This document shows positions 20,901 to 26,846 of a DNA stretch of 64,000 nucleotides, piece after piece; position 1 is the first letter of the stretch; every line of letters begins with the position of its first letter. The stretch comes from Tardiphaga robiniae (GTDB lineage Bacteria > Pseudomonadota > Alphaproteobacteria > Rhizobiales > Xanthobacteraceae): contig NZ_LVYV01000055.1 in NCBI RefSeq assembly GCF_001618955.1, forward strand, positions 62,001 through 126,000. Reading direction: 5' to 3'. Below the pieces are notes generated by a model. That model was given only the letters and a program-made list of their open reading frames with translations, was not told the DNA's origin and did not search any database. A program made the position numbers and the translations under genes.

Positions 20901-23144
20901 CGACGCGCCGTTGTTGTTTACATCGTCGGCGCCCCAATTGATATTCAGCGAAACACTATCGAGCGAAGTCGACACAAAACCGTTCGTCGCACCGCTCTGC
21001 GTCTGCTCGGACAGCGTCTGGCTCTCGATTCCACCTGCCGTCGGCACATCGTCGGTAATGTTGACCGTGAAGTTCGCTGGAACTGTCGAGTCGCCATCGC
21101 TGTCGGTCGCAATGAAGCCAAATGTCAGCGCCTGGCTGCCTTCGGAGCTGCCCCGATGGTCCAGATTGTCCAGCAAGGTGAAGTCGTAGCTGCCATTTCC
21201 GCTGTCGGACAACTGCACGGTAAAGATCGTACGCGCGCTATGGCCTTCGCTAGCCGCAGTCGTCGCCGTCAACAACGTGCCGTCGGCAGAAATCGTATAG
21301 ATAATCGTCGCGCCATCCGAGGTCAGGCCGAGGTTCTCGAGAGCGGTTTGCGTCGCAGCGGTAAATGTGACCGAGCGATCATGCGCGCCGCCCGCAGCAG
21401 TCGGATTCTGATTATCCGAACGCCAATCGATGTGCAGCGATACGGCGCCCGTGTCCTTCGGCGTAAAAGAACCGCCGACAACCAGCAAGGAGGGCATGTC
21501 CCCGCCGCCTTCGCTCGGCGGCGTTTCGCCGTTGCCTTCATTCACGGTGCTTTCATCGGCCGGACCGGTCACAACCGGCACCGTATCCGCGATCACCGCA
21601 TGCAGCGTGCCGTTGACCGTATCGCCATCGCTGTCCGTCGCGGTGAAGTTGAAGGCCAGATCGATGTTCTGGAACGTGGCTGAACCATTGTCGTGATCCA
21701 ACGAACGGTACTGGGTGACGACATAGCTGCCGCTATTGCTGGCGTCGGACAGGGTCACGACGAAGACGATATTGCCGGCAATTCCGCCTTCGCCGCCCTC
21801 GCCTTCACCGCTCGGCGTGCCGCTCTGCTGCAGGCTGGCGAGGCTGGTCGGCGCGGTCGCGCCTGTATAGGCAACCAGCACAGTGCCGTTTTCGAGCAGC
21901 ACATAGTGGACGGTCTCGCCATGCGACGTCAGCGTACCGATGGCCGTTGCGCCGTCGCCGGTGGCCGTCACCTGCGTGTTGGCAAACACGACCGAGCGAT
22001 CGCCCGTTGCGCCGGTGGTCGCGGATACGCCGCCATCGACATGATCGTTGTAGCGATCGGCACCCCAGGAGATTCCCAGCGAGCCCGTCTGCGTCGCCGG
22101 ATTGCCGGACAGCGGATCCGTAAGCGCGGCATCAGCAGGCGTGCCGATAACCGGCGTATCGTCATTGATGCCAATCGAGATCGTCACGGGCGCGGTGTCA
22201 CCGCTACCATCCGTGGCGATCACGTTGATCGAGAGATTGATCGTATCTTCGGTGCCATGGATCGGATGATCGAGCGGGCGCAGCAGCGTGAAGGTGTAGC
22301 TGCCCTGCAGCGACGAGGCGTCGAGCGACACCGTGAAGACCTGATTGGCAGCCACGGTGAAATCGCCGCCGACATAGCCGATCATCACCGGCTGGCCGTT
22401 CACGGTGGTGAATGCAAGTTGAACCGTCTGACCGTCCGAGGTCAGGCCCGCCAGCGTCGGTTGATTGAGCGAGAATGCGAAGCTGCGGTTCACAAAATCG
22501 GTGCCGAAATCAACGTTCAACGATCCCGTGACCGACGTAGCGGTGCCACCGGAATCGCCGGTGCCGCCGAGATTGCCATCCGCGAAACCATCTTCGTTCA
22601 GCGTCACAGCCGTCACGCCGCCCGGGATCGGCGATGGATTTGGCGTACCATCGTCCAGCGTGCCGAAGCCGCCGCCAGTGTCTTCGCCCGTCAGCAGCGC
22701 GAGACGCGCGCCCGAGGCACCGAGCGCGCCAACGGTCGCATCACCGAAATTTGCGCCGCCCGTCGGGCCCGTGGCGCCGCCGGCAGCAGGAAGAACCGAT
22801 TGATCGGTGGTGATCGGAAATGTCTGCGCGAACTGCTCGCCTGTCAGCGTGCGATCAGAGCCCATGTCGAATGCGAGATCGGTGAGCGGCTTGCCCATCG
22901 AGTCGAACACCGGATCGACAGTCACTGTCGACTGATTGTCGAACAGGATGATCAGCTTTTCACCGACCTTGACGAAGGTCAGTTTCTCGCTCGCGATATC
23001 AGCAAAATCGAGCTTGGTGTTCCCGTCGAGATGGACCGAAATGGCCTGCCCATTTTGCGGCTTCTCGAGCTTCAGGTTCTTCGGAGACGGCGGGGCCTGC
23101 GTGGTGGAACCGGCGAGCTGCGCGAGCAATACGGGAGCGTTCAT
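5904..23144 (-). CDS. Giant LapA/BapA-like RTX adhesin, type I secretion substrate
   Basis: About 5746 residues. The N-terminus (1-125) looks like a LapA-type retention module: no signal peptide, a small globular region, then PAAG at 119-122, the di-alanine motif expected for LapG cleavage. Next come about 18 repeats of T1SS-143 type, each about 110-165 residues. They are marked by NWGADD, LTSDG, FTVQLSD and LDH, and end in FTATDSDGD and DDVP. Two modules beginning LTNGDFSGG and ITNGGFQNS resemble carbohydrate-binding jelly-roll folds. VCBS and cadherin-like domains and a final Ig-like domain follow. The C-terminus has nonapeptide RTX calcium-binding repeats (GGxGxDxxx) coded around 7260-7100, 6790-6680 and 6360-6240, and a type I secretion target domain ending IAFQNIDHQMSA. 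The ATG at 23144 with GAGG eight bases upstream is preferred over a TTG 13 codons earlier. The protein should be held at the outer membrane and bind surfaces or cells. Confidence 0.93.
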   Translation of the reverse strand: MNAPVLLAQLAGSTTQAPPSPKNLKLEKPQNGQAISVHLDGNTKLDFADIASEKLTFVKVGEKLIILFDNQSTVTVDPVFDSMGKPLTDLAFDMGSDRTLTGEQFAQTFPITTDQSVLPAAGGATGPTGGANFGDATVGALGASGARLALLTGEDTGGGFGTLDDGTPNPSPIPGGVTAVTLNEDGFADGNLGGTGDSGGTATSVTGSLNVDFGTDFVNRSFAFSLNQPTLAGLTSDGQTVQLAFTTVNGQPVMIGYVGGDFTVAANQVFTVSLDASSLQGSYTFTLLRPLDHPIHGTEDTINLSINVIATDGSGDTAPVTISIGINDDTPVIGTPADAALTDPLSGNPATQTGSLGISWGADRYNDHVDGGVSATTGATGDRSVVFANTQVTATGDGATAIGTLTSHGETVHYVLLENGTVLVAYTGATAPTSLASLQQSGTPSGEGEGGEGGIAGNIVFVVTLSDASNSGSYVVTQYRSLDHDNGSATFQNIDLAFNFTATDSDGDTVNGTLHAVIADTVPVVTGPADESTVNEGNGETPPSEGGGDMPSLLVVGGSFTPKDTGAVSLHIDWRSDNQNPTAAGGAHDRSVTFTAATQTALENLGLTSDGATIIYTISADGTLLTATTAASEGHSARTIFTVQLSDSGNGSYDFTLLDNLDHRGSSEGSQALTFGFIATDSDGDSTVPANFTVNITDDVPTAGGIESQTLSEQTQSGATNGFVSTSLDSVSLNINWGADDVNNNGASIDRKVAFTAAAAPSGLTSNGEAITYVLSENGTLLTASAGERVVFTVKLSDVDSGTYTFTLLDNLDHVGANGASIALGFNFTATDADGDPVGSSFTVNINDDVPTTGAIAGETLVESTSAESSNAFIAKALNGISLNVDWNSDDANAGGTNDRSVAFTTSAAPSGLTSNGQTIIYTLSDNGMLLTATAGARTVFTVQLSDTGNGTYTFNLLDNLDHAGANGASLPLTFSFTATDSDGDTTSPASFTVNVTDDSPSIGTTDVLTLVESTSPSSSNAFISATATGSLAVDWNSDDNNQVSGPGASDRSVAFTAATLTSLNALHLTSNGTALTYSFSDNGQLLTAKAGGTTVFTVQLSDTANGTYTFKLLDNLDHASGNDKNDLALTFGFTATDSDGDTTAPANFTVHVTDDVPVAGVGDTRGVDEDDLLSGTSPNFFDLQVGGRLNIDWNSDDHDGGNVANRSVSFEHTTAADNVAVRDANNNLVNLTSDGATVHYAIIGEDLVAYTGNNPFFNRVFVVSLDDDNTGSYTFTLLGHVDHPTADGQNTLTFTFDYTATDSDGDKSSSVFSVTVKDDVPTIGNTESESVREDSLPTTFYDTTFPDAPNSTVQLGDLNINWGADNNNSGATNNRSVVFTTAAGATGLTSDGTAIVYSISADGTVLTAKAGVRTVFTVELSDSGDGSYKFTLFDNIDHAASGQNDDSRTLSFGIKATDSDGDSATADFAVSIVDDAPEAHTGDGRTINENDLSNGTSPSASGLTATGDLNISWGADDANPSAGGGLGDRAVGFRFNSAADNVDAENSNGQNLTLRSDGQTVQYAFDGQKLVGYIGANLASGTRIFEVTLSDANDGSYTFKLLGNLDHPTGSGTNLVNLTFGYTATDGDGDTSSSNFTVTIRDDVPEIGAPVASTLTEDTTIVGGGEEFVPQTALNKSLNINWGADDNNSGTANRSVAFSSSIDSGDSVHTTGSGSPVLKSDGVTVQFLRISDTEIWGMANDNGGSLTINDRKVFHITLSDTGNGTYTFELLDNLDHVGSGQGSALSLQLGFVATDADGDTDSSSFTVTISDDNGRPFIGTAQAVSVDEDGLTGGNTQPATGDLAGAATSAMGSLAISWGADNNNSGAADRSVAFSGISDGQNAMSNVGPLTVDGAQVKLWVVGNTVYGYTGSNPMNGSTPPSAGSQVFTVSLSDLSSGNYTFNLLKHLDHPAGNNENDITLSFGYQATDADGDVTAASTFTVTVNDDSPVTTGAVTAATVLDDDAFAGGNASGTGDVTNATSATGAAGALFSAGADGFKSVTLGSITAFSAIYKDANGVAHQESVTWGSASVSGGVTTWTAIGAVSGATVATLAIGANGSYTFTTSRPLVHSTAGANEENLSLTFNYTVTDADNDPATGSLTVNVNDDTPVSQGTVTAATTLDDEAQTVFTPTNAGGASGDVSTDTNTTSGAASSLFTAGADGFKSVAMTSATFGVVYRDANGFALTETATWGSPVVGANGATTWTATSNHYGSAAVLVIGVNGSYTLTVNAPIAHATPGTAEENKALTFNFTVTDGDGDTATGSLTVNVNDDTPVSKGIVTAATTLDDEAQTVFPANAGGVSGDVSPDTNTATGVAGSLFTAGADGVKSVAMTSATFGVIYKDANGFAQAETATWGSPVVGANGATTWTATSAHYGSAAVLVIGANGSYTLTVNAPIAHAISGTTEENKALTFNITVSDGDGDTATGSLTVNINDDTVVLGTAVAGFVDEGNLAGGNKDDGHPGDLTIAQGDNGTRTTSGSLAIAFGADGKAATVTGGTSTQTFTFSGNNNLTADLIVTQGTVNHPSASGIVFGGINNPIIINANDSLPFKLDAIDLGLSGAQTTPTVILKGYDSNNNLVATYTLSVANVASLVSGTPTHFNAAGTPFANVLIDRLEIYTGNGFSGYVMADNLVVTQNTSSGPIVVDAAVTFTDHSNGLANLVVKDVNGNDVTASLTSNGAAVHYAMIDAVTLIGYTGATAPTSLSDARVVFSAVLSSAAANGSYTFTQNANLDHPIAGQDDDLVFTFNFTAKDGDGDKANGHFTVTVDDDAPTATAAVLTGAVYESELSTATGDLSTGTQAGNADNKNGDAGTDDSILVGNLSSLVSMGADSPGTFVVETTGLSASLTSLTSGGVALTYTVVGNTLIAWAGSNQIFTFAVNASTGAYTFTLKGQIDHVANYVIDNASIPVAAIDQPGEIYAVAAINGNPRAFEGRLPDGDVIISITNSGNTAVNWVLDNTSGGTDYPLSIAANTTIFINVGQISTPPNVHFELTGPGAPNGQTTVNSGHQDIAVTGGTDTLALDLSSAVTVRDGDGDTVALHDQLIVTVTDDAPVLAGAAATVTVDETSTPLAQVAYGSLKITIGGDKVGAHLDFATDSNGQPVHPAGLTSDGVALDYVLRTTQYGEKQLVAFKHGDTVDNPVFIAALSSPSNPTYIFTLFQNLDHAANSNTLDLGFTVRATDGDGDYVDQAIHINVTDSVPTIPATTVQRAGVQDDALINGNPEPGDTATASGTLSHNFGADSNGHLSWVSATLPTGGYTSVINGNVFEVYQLQNNVNVKVFTVTLNPTTGEYQVEQFAAIHHPDGAGELGEGFNLSYRVTDGDGDYVESYLRVVVGDDVPVIIGNATQANLLTNGDFSGGSSWHDASYGDWATGATGWKITGTEAGQTGVQLERVPSGYFGVVTSNGEPMVDLGASPGNIAVSQTLNGLTAGQHYTLSFEIGTYDPSSSGLQVYWNGQLFGTYAPGSTMAIQTLDLIAAGGANTVTFKEVGYAGDNTGTYLANVSLVQASSTSLPLFHADIGEDGSSVVSLVSGTNYRFGADGPGSVAFDTAHATISTPTGTTLGVPSISYDPVTGKVTVNPGWGFNGLSEGEIATLSVPFTATDADGDSKSGVYQFTIHGTNDAVGTSIGFPDTGTMTEYAETDPQAGSTADRTRFNDSSSGGGYNGGGFWIYDDQGNTHTLTVTPQGAGYIGYVTAVVAEETLNDGNGFVDWQYHVTDAQLNFLGAGETKQEVFRILVSDGHGSSAYRDITVTLVGSNDKPVISIDGGDSDHVFLTETNAGLTANGTLSVTDVDLSDTVTANVLSVTASGSGIESHFTNAQLLAFMTVATGDVTPAGSATGDFAWAFNSQGQAFDFLPNGWESVLSYTIQVSDGHGGTDTHVVEIKLHGTNDAPVVDLNGAATAGNDVVVTAVEQYPQWILNDAILTDVDSTTMHSMKVTLTTQPDGLGVEGLSFNTSATNALTAAGLTYGYDATTGVLTVIGDASNAVYQTIMRGVVYQYTGDAPSTGDRTVTVVVNDGLDNSITHTATVHVLPMNDAPSLAGPLSATVTEGGIHTLTAAELGYTDPDNIDSGVVFHVSGVQHGTITNGGAPATSFTAAELAQGLIAFTHDGSDGSPTTFQVYVEDGNQDGSTPLPGTFTFTVNGVNDAPVNTLPAGPLTVAEDTPLAITGLSISDSDAGTSSVTTTLSVTSGMLTVLGGSGVTVAGNGSATVTLTGSQADINAALALANGVVYQDALNHNGGVDLTVTTSDLGHSGSGGVLTDTDTIHINVTPVNDAPVTVNDVYTITEDQVLTGVNVLANDSDPEGSTLQRVGNLGGFLGPFASGSLTQSGDLTVMPTVNGSGIVVLTYQASDGTVSTQGTITVNVRPVADAAVLTASGGNEDNAFAIHIALGDTDGSEKATHIELSGYPAGTTFNQGSLQGAVWVIDNPAGIDLAHLTATTPTNYNGTFNLGVSVTVVDHATLTTGLATDTATSTGSLTVTVNAVNDAPVITSGATASEAENTAISNVVYQIVANDPDAGTTLTYSLTGDDAGKFDVSSTGAVTFKVSPDFEAPTDTGTNNTYDIIVHANDGTLDTTKAVAITVTNVNEAPAITSGATASEAENTAISNVVYQIAANDPDAGTTLTYSLSGDDAGKFDVSSIGAVTFKVSPNFEAPTDTGTNNTYDIIVHANDGTNDISKAVAISVTDVVENHNPVFAAAAATGSVTEDASLSNAPVELITNGGFQNSYIQDGSARPSGWSYTGAVFDDYSGRLDNSSGMLNSNTDPAINSMQQTVSTVVGQTYTLTFYMQDFYTVTNQYDWNTHSYVPAIFDVTTGSQTQAINYTLNYSSNGPYTQYTVQFVATDANTVIKFWSPDQPYGSFHIDDVSVKAVTTGTPGVETATGSIAFTDADATDTHSVSVTTPVGSNYYGTFAATPDDVNHNVNWTFSVNDSAIQSLGANDHIDQTYTLTINDGHGGTDTKTVTVTVNGANDAASISGTAIGTVKEDGTLTAGGTIAVSDVDTGENHFQTPGTLTGTYGTFTFDANTGAWGYTLNNAASNVQALNTSDTVHDQLIVKSVDGTATQTIDVTINGTDEPAPPAPLTVNDTSDASGRYALAADDELPPHVISLNASSLFSGGTGTVTYSYQLVSNPASTSWLTITAGGQISGNPDTSNAGNYIYKVTATDSAGSVSTYIALTVLPNLSYNVEVVSNDATAGNLYWPNHSGAYNDVVTFTGANPNVEANAAWGIDVMLGQSGINRMNGGDGDDALYGMAGNDILAGGNGNDFIDGGAGNDTIAGGAGNDTLVGGSGDDTFNYVIGDGTDIVGGGLGTDTLAITGTSGDDTLTITVSGGVITTFNSSTLTGVEIVTADLGSHGSAGDVLSYAGTTEGVAVNLALGTATGFISVANIENVTGGSGDDTLIGNSGANALIGGIGNDVLTGGAGSDSLNGGTGNDTFVFNAVAGTSTDSGRVNNGSNDTGQDTIVGFSASDDTIKIIATNVSSFVHGTNTAVDPSGFSNTTAVVDLGSGDAGDVVITFSGGTPTESNFEARLQYDLTGTSGNDTLTGGALNDLLSGGAGGDTLNGGIGNDTLTGGIGNDTLTGGLGADRFVFAEAGSSNRDTILDFSNSQGDVLDFSALLGAGTGAAANGSNINDYVKLTQSGSNILVQVDVNGATGGAQWADVATLQGYGTSNADIVKIAFQNIDHQMSA
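8936..9541 (-). repeat. Two near-identical 306-bp tandem cadherin-like repeats inside the adhesin
   Basis: The string GATGTCGTAG recurs at 8991 and 9297, giving a period of 306 bases (102 codons). The two translated copies, each beginning ITSGATASEAENTAISNVVY, differ at only a few residues. They are in-frame domain duplications with recent common origin. Confidence 0.85.
15700..16700 (-). repeat. Two near-identical 492-bp T1SS repeats inside the adhesin
   Basis: AAGGTCAG recurs at 15781 and 16273, giving a period of 492 bases (164 codons). The encoded segments, VNDDTPVS through FTAGADG, ATWGSPVVGANGATTW and VNAPIAHA, are almost the same. A third, more diverged copy precedes them toward 17180. 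The copies are recent enough for homologous recombination to change repeat number. Confidence 0.8.
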
Positions 23145-23780
23145 GACTACAACCTCAAGCTGATCGGACCGAAAAACGTCCAAGTCCTGCGAGGGTTAAA
23201 ATATTCTTAAGAACGCATAGACGTCAATGAATACCTGTAAAATTTGAAGCGTTTGTGTTGCATTGGTTAAGTTCAAAAATGAAACAACGTATTAATAAAG
23301 CTAAATCGTTCGATAGTAATACTTTGCCTAGACAGTCTATTTTTGGGACTGCCCGAAAAAATCCGCAAATCTCGGCGTATATATTGTAAAAATAAGAAAG
23401 TATTCGAAAAAACGACTTATTTTATACTTGATAAGATGACTTCTCATATCGCACTGAACAACGAAATCAGCTCACAACCACAGGCACCTCCGCCAATATT
23501 GGACGGGCACCTGAATTTGCTTTCGCGAGCCGATATCGACAGCGGCGCGAACCGCCGCGTAGTGGTCGCCCTTCGCGAGCAAATTTCGAAATGGGACAGT
23601 TGCTTAAAGCGCATTCGTGTCACGGCCAGATGGCAAGGTCGCCATTTGCAGTGCGCATTCCGCGAATCTCTGGATCGCGGACTTGTTCTCCGGACACAGA
23701 CGTGAATCAGCAAGCTGCGCAGATACGCAACTCGCTATCGCAGGACTGCTATCGCAGGAGATAATTGATAGGATAAAAGT
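23145..23780. promoter_or_regulatory. AT-rich region upstream of the giant adhesin gene
   Basis: This 636-base gap has no convincing gene. By hand count 78 of 240 bases are G or C between 23221 and 23460, about one third, against well over half in the flanking genes. It probably holds the adhesin promoter and leader. AT-rich promoters of envelope genes in this class are often bound by MucR/Ros-type silencers; that link is inference. A small hairpin (TTTTTGGG, ACTG loop, CCCGAAAA) lies at 23340-23359. Confidence 0.5.
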
Positions 23781-24125
23781 CTAGATGCGGGTAACGACGC
23801 ACGCGACCGGGCTATACTTGGCCCGATACAACAGCGCGTGCTCGCGAATGCCATCCAGCCATACGCCACGGCCTGCATAGCGATATCCCTCACCCATCGG
23901 GATCAGGCGAACAGGCATTGCACTGTGCGGGGTCAGGTACAGATGGCCGGTGACGATATCACCCGGAAAGGTCACACGGCCGGAGGTCAGCTTGTAGACC
24001 GCCCCATTCTGACAATCGACGGAGAAGGCAGCGCCCGGAAGCAGGCCTTCGGCATGCGAGACAGTTGCACCGGAAGCCATTCCGGCCGCCACCAACAAAC
24101 CCAACAGCGTGTGCTTGAAGCGCAT
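23781..24125 (-). CDS. Small exported protein, possibly MliC-like (lysozyme-inhibitor fold)
   Basis: 114 residues from MRFKHTLLGLLVAAGMASG, with a clear Sec signal peptide and likely cleavage after VSHA. The mature part has two cysteines, FSVDCQNG near the start and PVACVVTRI at the end, spaced as in MliC-type c-lysozyme inhibitors. The segment VRLIPMGEGYRYAGRGVWLDGIREHALLY has the general GxxYxxxGxxxWxxGxxAxL rhythm of that family. The similarity is from memory of the pattern, so treat it as tentative. The ATG at 24125 has GAGGGG upstream. It sits between the LapG-like protease and the adhesin on the same strand, so it may act in the same periplasmic process. No paralogue is visible in the window. 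Confidence 0.65.
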   Translation of the reverse strand: MRFKHTLLGLLVAAGMASGATVSHAEGLLPGAAFSVDCQNGAVYKLTSGRVTFPGDIVTGHLYLTPHSAMPVRLIPMGEGYRYAGRGVWLDGIREHALLYRAKYSPVACVVTRI

Positions 24126-24249
24126 CTCAATCCCCTCGTCGACCTCACCCTGACGCATTAAGAGCCCAAGATGCACGGAAGTACAAGATCGCGAAGCGCA
24201 TAAAACGTCGATATCAGGCCGATTGTCGACGTTGTGTTGTCGAACTATC

Positions 24250-25248
24250 TCAGAGCGCCAGCGGCAAGGAAGAGCCACCGCCGAAGCCGTCCACCTCGGC
24301 CGCGGGCAACATGTCGGTCTCGCTCTCATGATGCGGACGGGCGGCATAGGGCGCGGCGAACAGGCTGACGCCTTTGTGGTCGATGGCGAAAAGCGGCATG
24401 AAATGCGGCAGATCACGTGTTTCCGACAGTCGGGAGTAGCGATTGTCGAGCACCAGCCAGCGGCCATCGACACGGACGGTCAGCACCGCATGGTCCTGGC
24501 GCACTGCCATGTCACGCACCAGCATCATCTTGATATCGGCCTCCGGCACGCCCGTTGCGACGAGCATGGCGAGTTTGGCGATCGCATAGTCTTCGCAATC
24601 GCCGATGCCCGCGGACAGCGTCTCGAGCGGCGAACTCCACAGATCGGCGACGCCGTGCTGCTGATAGTCGCCGACATAGCGGATCGCATAGTTGACGTCG
24701 CGATTGATCGCCTCGATGCGTGTGCGCAGATCCAACCCGGCGGCGGAACGCGTGACGGCGACAAACTTGCGCGCACCGGCAGCGCAGTTCTCGCTATCAG
24801 CCTTGCAATCCTCGATCGATTTCAAGTCGGCGCGCATACGCGCTTCGACACCGCGCCATTTCGTCCACAGCAGCCCTTCAGGCGCGCGGAACGTGAACAG
24901 GCCGAACGGCTCCTCACTGGTGGCAGGCAGGATCGCGGCCGGAGACGGCGCATCGCTGATCACCTTGGCATCTGATCCCTGCGACGTATCCAGGGATGCG
25001 AGTTCGATATTGCCGGGCTTTGCACGGTTCTCGCTGTCACGCTTGGCCAGCACCTGGTTGATCGTGAAGAACCGAACCGGCGGCGCGGTCATGCCCGCGA
25101 TCGGCGTGTCGATCACGGGGCGCTCAAGCACCGTCTTCTTCGCGCGTGACTTTGCCAATGCTCCATCGCAAGCGCTGACGCTTACGACACCGGCGAGCAC
25201 GAACCCCAGCGCACGCGGGAATGCCCGCGCCTGATCGATACGCAACAT
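24250..25248 (-). CDS. lapG: LapG-like periplasmic transglutaminase-like cysteine protease (BTLCP family)
   Basis: 332 residues from MLRIDQARAFPRALGF, with an N-terminal export signal. The catalytic triad is visible: Cys218 in GIGDCEDYAIAK, His253 in RQDHAVLTV and Asp268 in LVLDNRYS. This order and spacing define the bacterial transglutaminase-like cysteine proteinases. LapG cuts the retention module of LapA-type adhesins at a di-alanine site and is held inactive by LapD when c-di-GMP is high. VSAC at residues 24-27 could be a lipobox, which would anchor it in a membrane; ALAK shortly after could instead be a signal peptidase I site. An upstream ATG at 25287 is possible but adds an acidic lead that does not suit a signal peptide. 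No LapD is present in the window. Confidence 0.88.
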   Translation of the reverse strand: MLRIDQARAFPRALGFVLAGVVSVSACDGALAKSRAKKTVLERPVIDTPIAGMTAPPVRFFTINQVLAKRDSENRAKPGNIELASLDTSQGSDAKVISDAPSPAAILPATSEEPFGLFTFRAPEGLLWTKWRGVEARMRADLKSIEDCKADSENCAAGARKFVAVTRSAAGLDLRTRIEAINRDVNYAIRYVGDYQQHGVADLWSSPLETLSAGIGDCEDYAIAKLAMLVATGVPEADIKMMLVRDMAVRQDHAVLTVRVDGRWLVLDNRYSRLSETRDLPHFMPLFAIDHKGVSLFAAPYAARPHHESETDMLPAAEVDGFGGGSSLPLAL

Positions 25249-25480
25249 GACTGACGCCCCGTTGTCCGGAGCATCGGCCGACGTCATTGCGTCGATCCCC
25301 GTCCGGATCTTGTGGCATCAGGGATAAATCGGGGGCTGCTTCAGGCCGGTTAAAACACGTCAACCTGTGCGGGTATGTCGTTGAACGCGCTCAATCGCCT
25401 ACCAACGCATTCGCTCGAATTTTAGCGAAGCCTGCGTTTTAAGAGTTCGTTGACTCTGATGGGCCGGGAGCAAGGTAACA

Positions 25481-25505
25481 TACGGAGCAGCGGAGATGCT
25501 CCGTA
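25481..25505 (-). terminator. Hairpin just downstream of the HlyD-family gene
   Basis: A 9-base-pair perfect stem (TACGGAGCA against TGCTCCGTA) has a 7-base loop and lies 7 bases beyond the stop codon. No clear U-run follows on the minus strand, so it may instead stabilise the exporter mRNA or be a weak terminator separating exporter and lapG-like transcripts. Confidence 0.4.
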
Positions 25506-25511
25506 GCGCTG

Positions 25512-26846
25512 TCAGCGTTCGCGAAACGCCTCGTCACGCAGCATGCGCGCAGGCTTCACGAGATAATCCAGCACCGACTTCTTGCCGGTCAGGATTTCCA
25601 CTGTCGCCACCATGCCGGGAATGATCGGCAGCGGCTGCTCGGCAGTGCCAAGGTGGTTTTTTTCGGTGCGCACCATGACGCGGTAGAACGTCTCGCCGCG
25701 CTCGTTCTTGTCACCCTTCTCGTCGGTGATGGTATCGGCGCTGATACGTTCGACCCGGCCGTGAAGCGATCCATAGACCGAAGAGTCGTAGGCGCTGAGC
25801 TTCACCACCGCCTCATGATCCGGACGGATGAAGGCGATGTCCTGCGGACGAATGCGCCCCTCGACCAGCAGCGTATCCTCAAGCGGCACGATCTCCATCA
25901 CGCTGGCGCCAGGTGCAACGACCGCACCGATGGTGGTGACGTTGAGTCTGTTAACGATGCCGTAGACCGGCGACCGCAGCTCGGTGCGCCGAACGCGATC
26001 CTGCGCGGACTTGATGTTCTCGTCGAGGACCGCGAGATCGCCGCGCGATTTCGCGAGATCATCTTCCGCCGTGGAACGAAATGCCGTGGTGATATTCAAA
26101 AGCCGCGACTGCGCTTCTTTCACAGCGGCCTCGGTCTTGACCATGGTTGCCTGCACGACCGCGAGCTGGCCGCGCATGTCGGTGGCCTGCCGGTCGGACC
26201 GCAGCATCTCGATCTCGGGAACGACCTTCTGCTCATAGAGCCGGCGCGTCAGCAAGGTTTCGCGGGTCAGCAGCGTCAGCGTCTCGGAGAAGCGGGTTTC
26301 CGACGCACGGAGCTCGTCGATTTCCTTTTTCTTCTGCCATTCCTGCTGGGCAATCACGTCGATGTCCTGCGCAAGCTTGCGCATATGGGCGTCGAACACG
26401 CTGCGTTCGGTCTGAACCGCACGCGGTGCAAGCTTCGTGAGATCTTCCGGAAACTCGACGCTGGTCTTGCCGAAGGTCTCTGCTTCCAGTCGGATCACGC
26501 GGGCAGCCATGGCACCGCGCCGCTCGCGGATTTCGCCAAACTGCGCCGCGAAGTTGGTATCCTCGATGCGCGCCAGTGGCTGATCCTTTCTGACGATGGC
26601 GCCTTCCTGAATCAGCAATTCGCTGATGATGCCGCCTTCGAGCGATTGCACCACCTGGGTCTGGCGCGACGGCACCACCTTGCCATTGCCGCGCTTCACT
26701 TCATCGAGCACGGCGAAGTGTGCCCACAGCAGGAACACGACAAGCAGACCGGTGACGGTCATCAACAACATCCGCGCCGTGCGCGGGGTGCGCATTTCCA
26801 TGGCCGCACGAACGTCGTTCGAAAATGCGAAATCAGACTGCGACAT
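25512..26846 (-). CDS. HlyD-family type I secretion periplasmic adaptor (LapC-like)
   Basis: 444 residues. One N-terminal transmembrane helix lies at about 25-46 (RMLLMTVTGLLVVFLLWAHF). The membrane-fusion core follows (GNGKVVPSRQTQVVQSLEGG), then a long alpha-helical hairpin with heptad character at about 130-290 and the returning lipoyl half (LRSPVYGIVNRLNV). The C-terminal beta domain has PGMVATVEILTGKKSVLDYLV, the usual end of HlyD/LapC adaptors. The protein bridges the inner-membrane ABC transporter to the TolC-like channel. Its start overlaps the ABC gene by 14 bases, so the two are translationally coupled. The likely cargo is the giant adhesin encoded downstream. Confidence 0.94.
   Translation of the reverse strand: MSQSDFAFSNDVRAAMEMRTPRTARMLLMTVTGLLVVFLLWAHFAVLDEVKRGNGKVVPSRQTQVVQSLEGGIISELLIQEGAIVRKDQPLARIEDTNFAAQFGEIRERRGAMAARVIRLEAETFGKTSVEFPEDLTKLAPRAVQTERSVFDAHMRKLAQDIDVIAQQEWQKKKEIDELRASETRFSETLTLLTRETLLTRRLYEQKVVPEIEMLRSDRQATDMRGQLAVVQATMVKTEAAVKEAQSRLLNITTAFRSTAEDDLAKSRGDLAVLDENIKSAQDRVRRTELRSPVYGIVNRLNVTTIGAVVAPGASVMEIVPLEDTLLVEGRIRPQDIAFIRPDHEAVVKLSAYDSSVYGSLHGRVERISADTITDEKGDKNERGETFYRVMVRTEKNHLGTAEQPLPIIPGMVATVEILTGKKSVLDYLVKPARMLRDEAFRER

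Noticed and set aside
21693-23210. Plus-strand open frame of 505 codons opposite the adhesin N-terminus
   Set aside because: Antisense shadow; the opposite strand codes a recognisable secreted adhesin with retention module.
23436-23705. Possible 89-codon gene starting MTSHIALNNE in the adhesin upstream gap
   Set aside because: No ribosome-binding site, an Arg-rich C-terminal half and a competing frame on the other strand; I could not support it.
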